Shown piece by piece: positions 1 to 7,861 of a stretch of DNA of 57,178 nucleotides. Each line of letters starts with the position of its first letter. Position 1 is the first letter of the stretch. Made by a program: the position numbers and the translations under genes. The notes below the pieces were generated by a model. The model saw nothing but the letters and a program-made list of their open reading frames with translations. It ran no database searches and was not told the DNA's origin. Source of the DNA: Peptococcaceae bacterium CEB3 (GTDB lineage Bacteria > Bacillota > Desulfitobacteriia > Desulfitobacteriales > Desulfitobacteriaceae); NCBI GenBank assembly GCA_001029295.1, contig LDXJ01000039.1, positions 1 to 57,178 on the forward strand, read 5' to 3'.

Positions 1-608
1 AGCTGCGGGGGTTTGGGCGCCGTTATGATGGCTGGCCCAGAGCACTCACAGGTCTTGGCCGCTTTCTTCCGACGGTGTTTGACGAGAACCACCCGGGCCT
101 CATAGTGGATTTCCATCGAGTCTTCTGCTAAATTCACATCTCGATAAGGTTTGCCACAGAATGGACAAACCTTCTGCTCGGGCGGAATCTCGTGGGTCAC
201 TTCAACCATGGGGAGGTCCCGTGGAATATGGCGACCATGTCCTGGATGGCCAACCTGGGCACCTCGCTTCTTCTTTCCTTTCTTGGGTGAAGCCAAGTGA
301 GGATCAGCGGCGTCATCCGAGGCACCCTCGTCCTTTTCGACCAAGTGAAGGTCGTCCGGTCGGGATTTTTCTGAGGAAGTCCCAAATAAGTCTGCCCGTA
401 GGTTGCGCAGTTGTGCTTCCACCTCTTCAATGTGGGCATCCCGGTTGGCAAGCTCCTGCTTGAGCAAGGCATTCTCTTCTGCAAGCCCTTTCACATGTTC
501 TTTTAGTACTTTGACCGGGCCACAGTCGGGAAATGTGCAGGCTGGCTTCTCGGACTTCCGTCTCTTCGTCGATTGAGTTTTGGGCTGTTTCTGCTGATCT
601 GTCTTCAT
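1..608 (-). CDS. IS66 family transposase, N-terminal part (truncated by window)
   Basis: This is the first ~202 codons of a DDE transposase of the IS66 family, read leftward from the ATG at 606-608 and running off the window edge. It is the same as codons 1-202 of the 553-residue transposase at 51151-52812. The visible part holds a charged, coiled-coil-like N-terminus and the zinc-binding CPFCGKPY motif near residue 148. The catalytic DDE domain is outside the window, so whether this copy is intact cannot be judged here. Confidence 0.85.
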   Translation of the reverse strand, partial: MKTDQQKQPKTQSTKRRKSEKPACTFPDCGPVKVLKEHVKGLAEENALLKQELANRDAHIEEVEAQLRNLRADLFGTSSEKSRPDDLHLVEKDEGASDDAADPHLASPKKGKKKRGAQVGHPGHGRHIPRDLPMVEVTHEIPPEQKVCPFCGKPYRDVNLAEDSMEIHYEARVVLVKHRRKKAAKTCECSGPAIITAPKPPQ

Positions 609-704
609 GCCCCTATTCTAACAGAGAGCGGGACACGTTGCCAGTCAAAAAATAACAATTGGCCTAACTAACGAAATTTAATGAACGGTTCAGTGAACAT
701 TTAC
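1..704 (-). mobile_element. IS66-type element, left copy, cut by the window edge
   Basis: Positions 1-704 are the reverse complement of 51055-51758, with no difference where I compared them, so this is a second copy of the complete element at the right of the window. Its terminal inverted repeat begins GTAAATGTTCACTG (read on the minus strand from 704). The bases beyond position 704 differ from those outside the left end of the right copy, so the two are separate insertions and not an assembly overlap. Only the 5' part of the transposase gene lies inside the window; the DruA-like second gene would be beyond the left edge. Confidence 0.88.
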
Positions 705-1958
705 GAAAGTTTTATAGATCCCCAGTATTTAGACGAAGTCTTAGGTAGCTTTTCTAAAGCTACTGGACTCAATATTGAAGTCGTAAGCAATAGGGGGGAA
801 ACTTTTGCGATCCCTGGCGGCAATAGGCGTTGTGAATTCTGCCAGCATATCAGGAAACACCCTAAAGGAGAGAAAAAATGCATTGAATCATATAGGCGGG
901 CCACTTTAGAAGCTGCAAAGTGGAACGAACCGTATTTCTTTCGCTGCCATGCCGGACTAGTCATATGGGCCGTTCCCATCGTGATGGAACAGGTCATTCT
1001 GGGGAGTATTATTTGCGGTCAGGTCCTGATGTGGGAACCTGATCCGTTTTTTCTTGAAGAATTAAGGACCAACTTTCGAAGTATGGGTATTGCGACTTTA
1101 GAAGGGCATGTAAGCAGTCTCTCCATTATTTCCCCGGATCAGGCGCAGGCTGCTGCTGATATGTTGTATGTGGTTGTGAATCATCTTGTCAAAAAGCAGA
1201 TCCACATCCAAGAACAGGAAAACGCCTATCGCTTGCAACGATTGCAGATCCGAAAAGACCTAGAGGAACGGAAAAAGAAAGATGAGGTTGTCGCGACCGA
1301 TTGGAACCAGTACCTAAAAAAGGAAAGGCGGTTCCTGAGGTTCATTCGCTTAGGCGATGAGAGCCGGGCAGAGAAGGATCTACAGAGTTTGCTTGCTGAT
1401 CTTTTCACGGTCTCGGCAGGAGACAAAACCACGATTAAGACCCGAATTACCGAACTAGCATCCCTGACATCGAGGGCGGCGGTGGAAGGTGGCGCGGATG
1501 CAAAACAGGTGATGGTCATGCTTGAAGACTTTGCGGATGAAGTAGGTGGTCTCGAGCGGGTCGAGGAATTCTTCTCCAAGATGAATGCTCTAGTTATTAA
1601 ATTCTTACAGGGGATTTTCAAAATGGCGGACAAGAAGCATCTAAGCCTGGTCAAAAGTGCGCGTGAATACGTGATGGAAAACTATCATAAGCCATTGACA
1701 ATCAAGGACGTGTCAGATCATTTGTTCATCAGTCCTTCCCACCTCTCCCGTCTGTTTCGCCAGGAATTGGACTGCACCTTTAACGATTTCTTGACTCGAG
1801 TCCGCATTGAAAAAGCGGTTGAACTAGTAAAAAAACGAGAATTTAGCGTTCAAGAGGCAGCCAATGCCGTGGGATTTAAAAGTCAAAGCTATTTTGCTAA
1901 AGTTTTCCGGCGCTACATTGGAGTAACCCCGTTGGTCTACAAAAACAGTCTGTTCTAA
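681..1958 (+). CDS. PocR-domain AraC family transcriptional regulator
   Basis: This is a predicted cytoplasmic DNA-binding regulator of 425 residues. Residues ~9-180 form a PocR-type sensory domain with clustered cysteines (CEFCQ, KKC, RCHAG) and the typical SFSKATGL start. A charged linker follows, and residues ~325-425 are an AraC/XylS double helix-turn-helix (ISPSHLSRLFR; GFKSQSYFAKVFRR). PocR domains regulate corrinoid-linked pathways such as propanediol use, which fits the corrinoid protein gene 11 bp downstream; the effector here is unknown. The first eight codons lie inside the inverted repeat of the adjacent IS66 element (which ends at 704), so the ATG at 681 or GTG at 693 is supplied by the IS. 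No Shine-Dalgarno sequence is visible. The native start seems to have been replaced, and expression may now depend on the IS. Confidence 0.85.
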   Translation: MNGSVNIYESFIDPQYLDEVLGSFSKATGLNIEVVSNRGETFAIPGGNRRCEFCQHIRKHPKGEKKCIESYRRATLEAAKWNEPYFFRCHAGLVIWAVPIVMEQVILGSIICGQVLMWEPDPFFLEELRTNFRSMGIATLEGHVSSLSIISPDQAQAAADMLYVVVNHLVKKQIHIQEQENAYRLQRLQIRKDLEERKKKDEVVATDWNQYLKKERRFLRFIRLGDESRAEKDLQSLLADLFTVSAGDKTTIKTRITELASLTSRAAVEGGADAKQVMVMLEDFADEVGGLERVEEFFSKMNALVIKFLQGIFKMADKKHLSLVKSAREYVMENYHKPLTIKDVSDHLFISPSHLSRLFRQELDCTFNDFLTRVRIEKAVELVKKREFSVQEAANAVGFKSQSYFAKVFRRYIGVTPLVYKNSLF

Positions 1959-1969
1959 GGGTGATTGCG

Positions 1970-2617
1970 ATGAGTTTTGAAAAAATAATTGATGCCATTA
2001 CGGAAGGGGAAGCGGAAGATACTCTGGAATTGACCAAGCAGGCGTTAGCGCAAGGATATCCGGCCAAAGCCGTCTTGGAAAAGGGGCTCCTGGTAGGTAT
2101 CAACGGTGTGGCAGAGAAATTCCGCGAGGCCCGAGTAAATGTACCTGAAGTGCTGATGGCTGCCCGGGCGATGCATGCAGGCCTGTCCGTTATTGAGCCG
2201 CTCTTAGTGGTTCCTGTTCGCAGAGGGTTTGGAAAAATAGTAGTGGGAACCGTGGCCGGAGATCTGCACGATGTCGGAATCAGCCTAGTTAAGACTATGG
2301 CGATGTCCACCGGAGCCAGTATCATTGACTTAGGAGTTGATGTGACGCCGAAAAAGTTTGCCAATGTTACCCGGCGAGAAAAACCAGATATTCTCATGAT
2401 TTCAGCTTTGTTAACCACCACTATGACGGTCATGCGCAGCGTTATCGAAGAGCTGGAAGCACAGGGCCTTCGCAAAGAGGTAAAAATAATCGTAGGTGGC
2501 GCCCCTGTTACAGAGGATTTTGCGAAAGAGATCGGCGCGGATTATTACTTTGAGGACTGCTTTCGCGTGCGAGATTTTTTGGAGGAGAACCTGAGCAAAA
2601 TTGTTACTGCCAGATAG
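1970..2617 (+). CDS. Corrinoid (cobalamin-binding) methyltransferase protein, orphan
   Basis: This 215-residue protein has the two-domain layout of MtbC/MttC/MtgC corrinoid proteins. An N-terminal helical cap (residues ~1-85) is followed by a Rossmann-like B12 domain with the GDLHDVG motif (D-x-H-x-x-G), whose histidine is the lower axial cobalt ligand. It carries a methyl group from an MttB-type enzyme to a pterin-dependent one. I chose the ATG at 1970 over the upstream GTG at 1961 because AAGGGTG lies ~7 bases before it and MSFEKI matches the family start. No MttB-family gene is adjacent, so its methyl donor enzyme must be elsewhere. It follows the PocR-AraC gene and may be co-transcribed with it. 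Confidence 0.88.
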   Translation: MSFEKIIDAITEGEAEDTLELTKQALAQGYPAKAVLEKGLLVGINGVAEKFREARVNVPEVLMAARAMHAGLSVIEPLLVVPVRRGFGKIVVGTVAGDLHDVGISLVKTMAMSTGASIIDLGVDVTPKKFANVTRREKPDILMISALLTTTMTVMRSVIEELEAQGLRKEVKIIVGGAPVTEDFAKEIGADYYFEDCFRVRDFLEENLSKIVTAR

Positions 2618-2665
2618 ACCAGATATTTGACTCGTTCAGAGTGAGAAGATGCCCTGCCATCAGTT

Positions 2666-2703
2666 GGGGGACAGCATATCTTTGTGATAAAATGCCAGCC
2701 CCC
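2666..2703. terminator. Hairpin between convergent genes (likely bidirectional terminator)
   Basis: A G5/C5 stem (2666-2670 with 2699-2703) encloses GCA/TGC and TATC/GATA pairings around a TTTGT loop. It lies between the stop codons of the corrinoid protein gene (+) and the RACo gene (-). The T-rich stretch after it on the plus strand is weak (TTCTGGTTTATT). Confidence 0.5.
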
Positions 2704-2733
2704 TTCTGGTTTATTCACTCCGAACCGGGTTTG

Positions 2734-4593
2734 TCATTGAGTCTGCTCAATATACATACTTTTCATGAAGTTGCTTGTGAACACTTTATTGCCGCCCAAC
2801 TCAATGTGTTGCACTTGGTTTGCTAGTTCTGTCGCCCTTGCAAATTCGGTTTGATTTAGAAGGGCACGTATCGCCCCGAGATGAGCTGCGTTGCCAATAG
2901 TTTTTATTTTGGCGGGATCAATACTCGGTACTAGACCAATTTCCACTACGCTGTTCACATTGACGTAGGTAGCAAACGTCCCAGCCAGTATGACTGAATC
3001 CAGCTCCTCCAACGTGATCCCTGCCAGGCTGGCGATCGTCTTGATTCCGGCGCATACGGCTCCTTTGGCCATCTGCAGTTCCCCGATGTCCTTTTGGTTT
3101 ATGGCTACGTCGACTCCGTCGTCTCCGCCGGAGGCCAAAACAAATTCCCGACCGTTGTTCCCCCTGGTGCGGATTCGCTGTTTCAAAAACGCAGCCAGCT
3201 TGTTGTCTTCTTCAGGAACGGTAATCGCGCCTTTCTTGTTTATCACGCCGCTTTTTCGCATTTGCGCGACTGCCTCGATTAGTCCGGAACCGCAAATGCC
3301 GCTCGCTGCTTGACGGCCGATAATTCGGGGCTCGACCCCTTTCTCTGTAATTTGGATCCCTTCGATCGCACCGGGCTTCGCTCGTGTACCCTGGGTTATT
3401 CCTGCTCCCTCGAACGCCGGGCCGGCGGCGGTCGAACAGGCCATCAGGGCATAGGGAGTTTTCAGAAACAGTTCGCAGTTCGTCCCTAGATCAATAAGCA
3501 AGTGGTTTCCCTCGGCCATTATCTCTGAAGCCCCAATGACTGCCCCGACTGTGTCTCCGCCGACAAAACTCCCGATATTGGGAAACATTAAGACCACTGC
3601 TTCGGGGTGTGCCCTCAGTTTCAGCTCAGCGGCTGTCAATTCGATGGAGCGGTTTCGGGCAGAGACATAAGGGGATACTGCCAAATTGTCAGTCCGCAAG
3701 CCGAGAAACAAATGGTGCATCGTTGTGTTGCCCACAAATGTCAGTTTGAGGATATCTGCCCGGTTCACCTTCGTAACCGCCATGAGACTGTCAAGCAGGT
3801 TGTTAACCGTTTCTGTGATCGAATTCCTTAGCTGCTGTCGCTCTACATCACCCTTGCTCGCGTAAGAAATTCGGGAAATTACGTCCGCTCCGAAAGCGGT
3901 TTGGGCATTTTCTGTGGAGAGAACGTTGAGGATAGCCCCCCGCTTGAGGTCAACTAGGGCAGCTCCGACGCTGGTTGTCCCGATATCGATGGCTACACCG
4001 TAGAGCCTATCGGCGGTATTCCCCGCTTCGACGGCGAGCACCCGATTCCCCCACAGGGTGGCCGTGATCGTAAACTCTTCGGCTCGCAGTGCCTCCCCAA
4101 GGTTGGTAAGGACCGCCAAACTGACGGTCAATTCTATACTCGCGAGCCCGGGGACAACCTCCCGTAGCCGGTCGGCAAGCCTGTCCCAATCCCCGCGTTC
4201 ATCCTCCAGACTGGGCCGAGGAACTTGCAGGAACACTTTAGACACCCCTGGTTCTGTGACCACTTCAGCCATTTGTTTGAGAGCGGCTTCCTTGCGGTCA
4301 TAAGCCTCTGTGTTTTCTAATTCCAGCCTCATTCCTTCCTTCGCCGGGACTTGACAGGCCAGGCGCACCCCACCGGCAAGTTCCCGCTCGGTTAAATGAT
4401 CGCGTTCGGCAGGACTGGGAGCCGGATGCCCCAAGACTTCCAGACCAGCCACCAGGCGAACTTTACATTTTCCGCAAGTGCCCTTGCCATTGCACACATT
4501 GTTGATATAAAGCTTGTTGCGTACCAGAACGTCCAGCAGTGACTCCCCGGTGTTCGCTTCAAGCACAATGTCCGGTTTAACAGTTATTCTCAT
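2734..4593 (-). CDS. RACo: ATP-dependent reductive activator of corrinoid proteins
   Basis: This 619-residue cytoplasmic protein re-reduces corrinoid proteins accidentally oxidised to Co(II), using electrons from its Fe-S cluster and ATP. Residues 1-~95 are a [2Fe-2S] ferredoxin-like domain with C34-x5-C40-x2-C43 and C80. A linker region follows, and from residue ~210 comes an ASKHA-type ATPase/DUF4445 domain with the phosphate-binding AIDIGTTSVGAALVDL and, later, IDLGTNCEL and LAGTFATYVN motifs. Length and layout match RACo/RamQ-type activators. AGGAGGT-like GGAGGT lies 7 bases before the ATG. It overlaps the preceding DUF1638 gene by 17 bp, so the two are translationally coupled. It is the only classical corrinoid activator in the window and may serve all the methyltransferase systems. 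Confidence 0.9.
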   Translation of the reverse strand: MRITVKPDIVLEANTGESLLDVLVRNKLYINNVCNGKGTCGKCKVRLVAGLEVLGHPAPSPAERDHLTERELAGGVRLACQVPAKEGMRLELENTEAYDRKEAALKQMAEVVTEPGVSKVFLQVPRPSLEDERGDWDRLADRLREVVPGLASIELTVSLAVLTNLGEALRAEEFTITATLWGNRVLAVEAGNTADRLYGVAIDIGTTSVGAALVDLKRGAILNVLSTENAQTAFGADVISRISYASKGDVERQQLRNSITETVNNLLDSLMAVTKVNRADILKLTFVGNTTMHHLFLGLRTDNLAVSPYVSARNRSIELTAAELKLRAHPEAVVLMFPNIGSFVGGDTVGAVIGASEIMAEGNHLLIDLGTNCELFLKTPYALMACSTAAGPAFEGAGITQGTRAKPGAIEGIQITEKGVEPRIIGRQAASGICGSGLIEAVAQMRKSGVINKKGAITVPEEDNKLAAFLKQRIRTRGNNGREFVLASGGDDGVDVAINQKDIGELQMAKGAVCAGIKTIASLAGITLEELDSVILAGTFATYVNVNSVVEIGLVPSIDPAKIKTIGNAAHLGAIRALLNQTEFARATELANQVQHIELGGNKVFTSNFMKSMYIEQTQ

Positions 4594-5257
4594 CCCCGCT
4601 ACCTCCGTTCAGCATGGCCAAGGTCACCGTTTGACCCGGTTCCACATAAACCGATTCGGACACCCTTTCTCCATTCAGGATGGATATCAACAGATTAAGT
4701 TCGCCTTGCATCTCACCCGTTTTCCAACCGAAAAAATCGGCAATCTCTTTTACCCGTTTGCGGTAGGATTCTATATCTTTCATGCCCGGAGTTAGAATGA
4801 GGACAGCCTTAGTATAACGGCCGTACAATGAATCAATAAGTTGCCCGGCTTTTTTTGGTCCATACTTCTGCATATATTCTAAGTATTCCTGATAGGGAGT
4901 CCGTCCGTAGTCCAACCACCCTTGGCTAAAATAATAGGTGGTCGGGCTCTCCTTGAACGCTTCCTGGTGCCGGGCATTAGAACCCAGCATTAGGCCTATG
5001 CAGTCATGAGTAGCCGGGAAGAGAAGAGGCACCTGCGGCGATATGAGACCGACCACGGCATTGGAGCAGCGGCCGTAAGTTAGGGTGATCAGGTCGTAGT
5101 CCTGACTCTCATCGATGAGTTCCTGCAACTTGCGGTGCAATTTGTCCGGCCTGGCATGGTAGGTGTAATCTAAGAAAACGTAGTCTGCGCTTTTTTCCGA
5201 TCCGTACCACTTAACTTCATTCATTGTCGATTGGCAGCCAATCAGCCTTATTTTCAA
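4577..5257 (-). CDS. DUF1638 family protein (corrinoid-operon accessory, unknown function)
   Basis: The product (about 226 residues) belongs to DUF1638, whose function is not known. Conserved features visible here and in the second copy (29550-30197) are Cys8 in a GCQ context, TYGRCS with Cys64, and THDCIGL with His84-Asp85-Cys86. That pattern suggests a metal or cofactor site (inference). I chose the TTG at 5257: AAGGAG abuts the ATG at 5266 but is nine bases from the TTG, and MKIRLIGCQ then aligns with MKGKVLACQ of the paralogue. There is no signal peptide or membrane segment. It lies between the BCCT transporter and RACo genes and overlaps RACo by 17 bp, which points to a role in methyltransferase assembly, activation or methyl transfer. 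Confidence 0.85.
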   Translation of the reverse strand: MKIRLIGCQSTMNEVKWYGSEKSADYVFLDYTYHARPDKLHRKLQELIDESQDYDLITLTYGRCSNAVVGLISPQVPLLFPATHDCIGLMLGSNARHQEAFKESPTTYYFSQGWLDYGRTPYQEYLEYMQKYGPKKAGQLIDSLYGRYTKAVLILTPGMKDIESYRKRVKEIADFFGWKTGEMQGELNLLISILNGERVSESVYVEPGQTVTLAMLNGGSGDENNC

Positions 5258-5481
5258 CCGTGTCATCTCCTTAGCATAGCAATGGCGGGTCTAGGCCACC
5301 GGACCAGGTTTGAACGACTGCCCGACCGCCGGGATTGGAAGCTCTGAATGGCTTCTGTTGCCCCGATAAACCCCGTGAAACGGTAGGACATTCGATTTGG
5401 GAGAGATCGTAGCTGTCAGTTAGACACTAGGTACAACAAGTCAGGTGTGCTGACCGGGTTGTGGCTCGCCATCCGCTGACA

Positions 5482-5512
5482 AAGCGCCCAGGCCCAAACA
5501 GCCCAGGCGCTT
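5482..5512 (-). terminator. Stable hairpin downstream of the BCCT gene
   Basis: AAGCGCC (5482-5488) pairs with GGCGCTT (5506-5512), with further GGCC/GGGC pairing inside. It lies just after the BCCT stop codon on the minus strand. There is no clear T-run, so it may be a processing or partial-termination hairpin that lowers expression of the downstream DUF1638-RACo pair. The rest of 5267-5523 shows no other feature. Confidence 0.45.
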
Positions 5513-5523
5513 GCCTTTTGATG

Positions 5524-7020
5524 TCAACTCATGGGATGATCCTGACGAAGAGCCTTCCATATGCTGTAGCACATCACCAGCATAATCAGCATAAATGGGA
5601 AGGCCGACGCAATGGATGCGGTTTGCAAAGCTGTTAAAGCCGCTTTGCCGCCGACCAAAATTAACATGATCGTGAGAATTCCCTGCAATATGCCCCAGAA
5701 ACTGCGTAGTTTTCTGCCCGGATTCATATTTCCATCCGAAGTGAGCATGGCTAGCACGTAGGTGGCGGAATCCGCCGCAGCCACAAAGGAAGCGATGATG
5801 AGAACGATGGCCAGTGGGCCGGTCAGAGAATAGAGAGGCATTTGCTTGAGGGCGGCAAACAGTGCGGTGGTGTAATCCGTTTTTACCGCGGTCTGGATTG
5901 CTCCCCCGCTCAACTGATTGAGGTGGAACCCTGCTCCGCCGTAAATGGCCAGCCAGATTAGGGAGAACCCCGCAGGTAGCAAGGACACCGCCAGGATGAA
6001 TTCACGGATGGTGCGGCCTTTGGAAACCCGGGCCACAAACTGACCGACGAAGGGCGCCCAGGCAATCCACCAGGCCCAGTAAAAGATGGTCCAGCTTTTC
6101 AGCCAGGGAATGTTCCCCATCCACAGGCTCTGGCTGACAAAGTTGGCTAAATAAGCGCCCAGGGCGTTCGTAAAGTTGTTGAGAATGAATAGGGTGCCCC
6201 CGAAAAGAAAGATGAAGACCATGAAGGCGATCGAGAGCCAAACCTTGATATTGGCGGCCATTTGCATGGCTTTATGCAGTCCGGAAATTGTGGTTAGTGT
6301 AAACAGAACCGTGATCACGGCTATGATGATTGTAATGCTTAAGGAAGTGGCTTTGATGCCCCAGATATACTGGAAACCAGTAGCAATTTGACTGGAACCG
6401 AGCCCCAAGCTAGTTGCTACGCCAAAAACCGTGGCAAAAACTGAGAGAATGTCAATCGCTTTACCGATAGGACCATAGATGCGCTCCCCCAGCAGCGGGT
6501 AAAATGCGGAACTGACTAGGAATGGAAGGCCTTTTCGGAATTGAAAGTAAGCCAGAGCTAAGCCGCCTATGGCGAAAATAACCCAAGCGGAGATTCCCCA
6601 ATGGAAAAACACAATCCGCATCGCTGTTTGCATCGCTTCCGGCGTACCCCCGCGGCCGACCGGCGGGGACATGTAATCCATCATTGGTTCAGCCACCGAC
6701 CAGAAGACCAGGCCGATGCCCATCCCACCACCGAAGAGCATAGCGAACCATTGAAAGTTGTTGAATTCCGGTTTGTCATCATCCTTTCCCAGCTTAATCT
6801 GTCCGTAACGGCTGAAAGCTATTCCGAAGGCAAAGGCTACAAAAAAGGCCACAGCCAGCAAATAAAGCCAGCCGAACTCCGTGGTAAGGAAAGAGAAAAC
6901 TGAGTTAACGACTTTATTCATCGCGGTTGGGGCGAACATTCCGAAAAGCACAAACAGCAATACGATCACCGAGGATACATAGAGTACGGCACGATTGGAC
7001 GACTTTTTTCTATCCGTCAT
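5524..7020 (-). CDS. BCCT family betaine/carnitine/choline transporter
   Basis: This 498-residue integral membrane protein has about 12 hydrophobic segments and is a secondary importer of trimethylammonium compounds driven by an ion gradient. Family hallmarks are GMGIGLVFWSVAEPMMDY in the first third and the BCCT signature around FYWAWWIAWAPFVGQFVAR, whose aromatic residues form the substrate box. The C-terminal tail is short (KALRQDHPMS), without the long charged osmosensing tail of BetP-like carriers, which suits nutrient uptake better than osmotic control (inference). GAGGGGG precedes the ATG at 7020. It follows mtgC in the same direction, so glycine betaine is the likely substrate. Confidence 0.92.
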   Translation of the reverse strand: MTDRKKSSNRAVLYVSSVIVLLFVLFGMFAPTAMNKVVNSVFSFLTTEFGWLYLLAVAFFVAFAFGIAFSRYGQIKLGKDDDKPEFNNFQWFAMLFGGGMGIGLVFWSVAEPMMDYMSPPVGRGGTPEAMQTAMRIVFFHWGISAWVIFAIGGLALAYFQFRKGLPFLVSSAFYPLLGERIYGPIGKAIDILSVFATVFGVATSLGLGSSQIATGFQYIWGIKATSLSITIIIAVITVLFTLTTISGLHKAMQMAANIKVWLSIAFMVFIFLFGGTLFILNNFTNALGAYLANFVSQSLWMGNIPWLKSWTIFYWAWWIAWAPFVGQFVARVSKGRTIREFILAVSLLPAGFSLIWLAIYGGAGFHLNQLSGGAIQTAVKTDYTTALFAALKQMPLYSLTGPLAIVLIIASFVAAADSATYVLAMLTSDGNMNPGRKLRSFWGILQGILTIMLILVGGKAALTALQTASIASAFPFMLIMLVMCYSIWKALRQDHPMS

Positions 7021-7126
7021 ACGCTTACCCCCTCATTTTAATGCGAAAAATCCAGAACTTTTGCGGAATTTAAGGTAGAAGATGGACGGCAGCTACTTTG
7101 GCTGCCATCCTCGCCCTACCGGCAGA

Positions 7127-7771
7127 CTATCTTGCCAGTATGCGGTTGGCCAGTTCCACCGCTTCGTCCGCTGTTTCCGCCCAGCCATCGGCCCCGATCT
7201 CGTTGGCCCAGGACTGGCTCGTCGGGCCCCCGCCTACAAATACTCGAAATTGGCCTCGCAGATTTTGCTCTTTCAGGTACTGAATGATCTGCTTTTGTCC
7301 TATCATGGTCGTGGTCAACAGGGCGCTGGCTCCGATGATATCGGCTCCCACTTCTCGAGCTTTCTTCACAAACTCCTCCACTTTGATATCCGTGCCCAAA
7401 TCAAACACTTTGTACCCGGCAGCCGTAAACATTGCTCCCATGATGTTTTTACCGATGTCATGAATGTCGCCTTCCACAGTACCGATGACGATCTTTCCCT
7501 TAACATTACCGTCACCCATTCCCAACTTGGCGATCTCAGGTTCCAAAATTGCCAAACCCGCCTTCATTGCCTCTGCAGACATCATGACGTCGGGCAAGAA
7601 GGCTTCTCCAGCTTTCCAGGCTTCGCCAATCACTTCGATGCCCTTAACGAGTCCTTCCTGAACCGCATCCACTGGGCTCGTGCCTTCAGCGACAGCTTTC
7701 TCGGAAAGTTCTGCGACCATGTCTTCATCCCCGTCGATAACCGCTTGCTTCAGTTCATCGTAAAGGTTCAT
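7127..7771 (-). CDS. mtgC: Corrinoid protein of the glycine betaine methyltransferase system
   Basis: This 214-residue corrinoid protein has a helical cap (residues ~1-90) and a B12-binding domain with GDIHDIG supplying the cobalt-ligating histidine, then SALLTTTM and VFVGGGPTS loops. It accepts the methyl group from MtgB and donates it to MtgA. I chose the ATG at 7771 because GGAGGG lies 8 bases upstream; an earlier ATG at 7786 overlaps that site. The order mtgA-mtgB-mtgC-BCCT matches the characterised glycine betaine locus of Desulfitobacterium hafniense as I recall it (DSY3154-DSY3157). Confidence 0.9.
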   Translation of the reverse strand: MNLYDELKQAVIDGDEDMVAELSEKAVAEGTSPVDAVQEGLVKGIEVIGEAWKAGEAFLPDVMMSAEAMKAGLAILEPEIAKLGMGDGNVKGKIVIGTVEGDIHDIGKNIMGAMFTAAGYKVFDLGTDIKVEEFVKKAREVGADIIGASALLTTTMIGQKQIIQYLKEQNLRGQFRVFVGGGPTSQSWANEIGADGWAETADEAVELANRILAR

Positions 7772-7861
7772 TTCTTTTCCCTCCATCGTTTATATTAACT
7801 ACCTAATATTTCTAGGAGCCTCAAGTTTTGATCCGGCTGAGTTGTTTTGCCGTCCTGTCTC

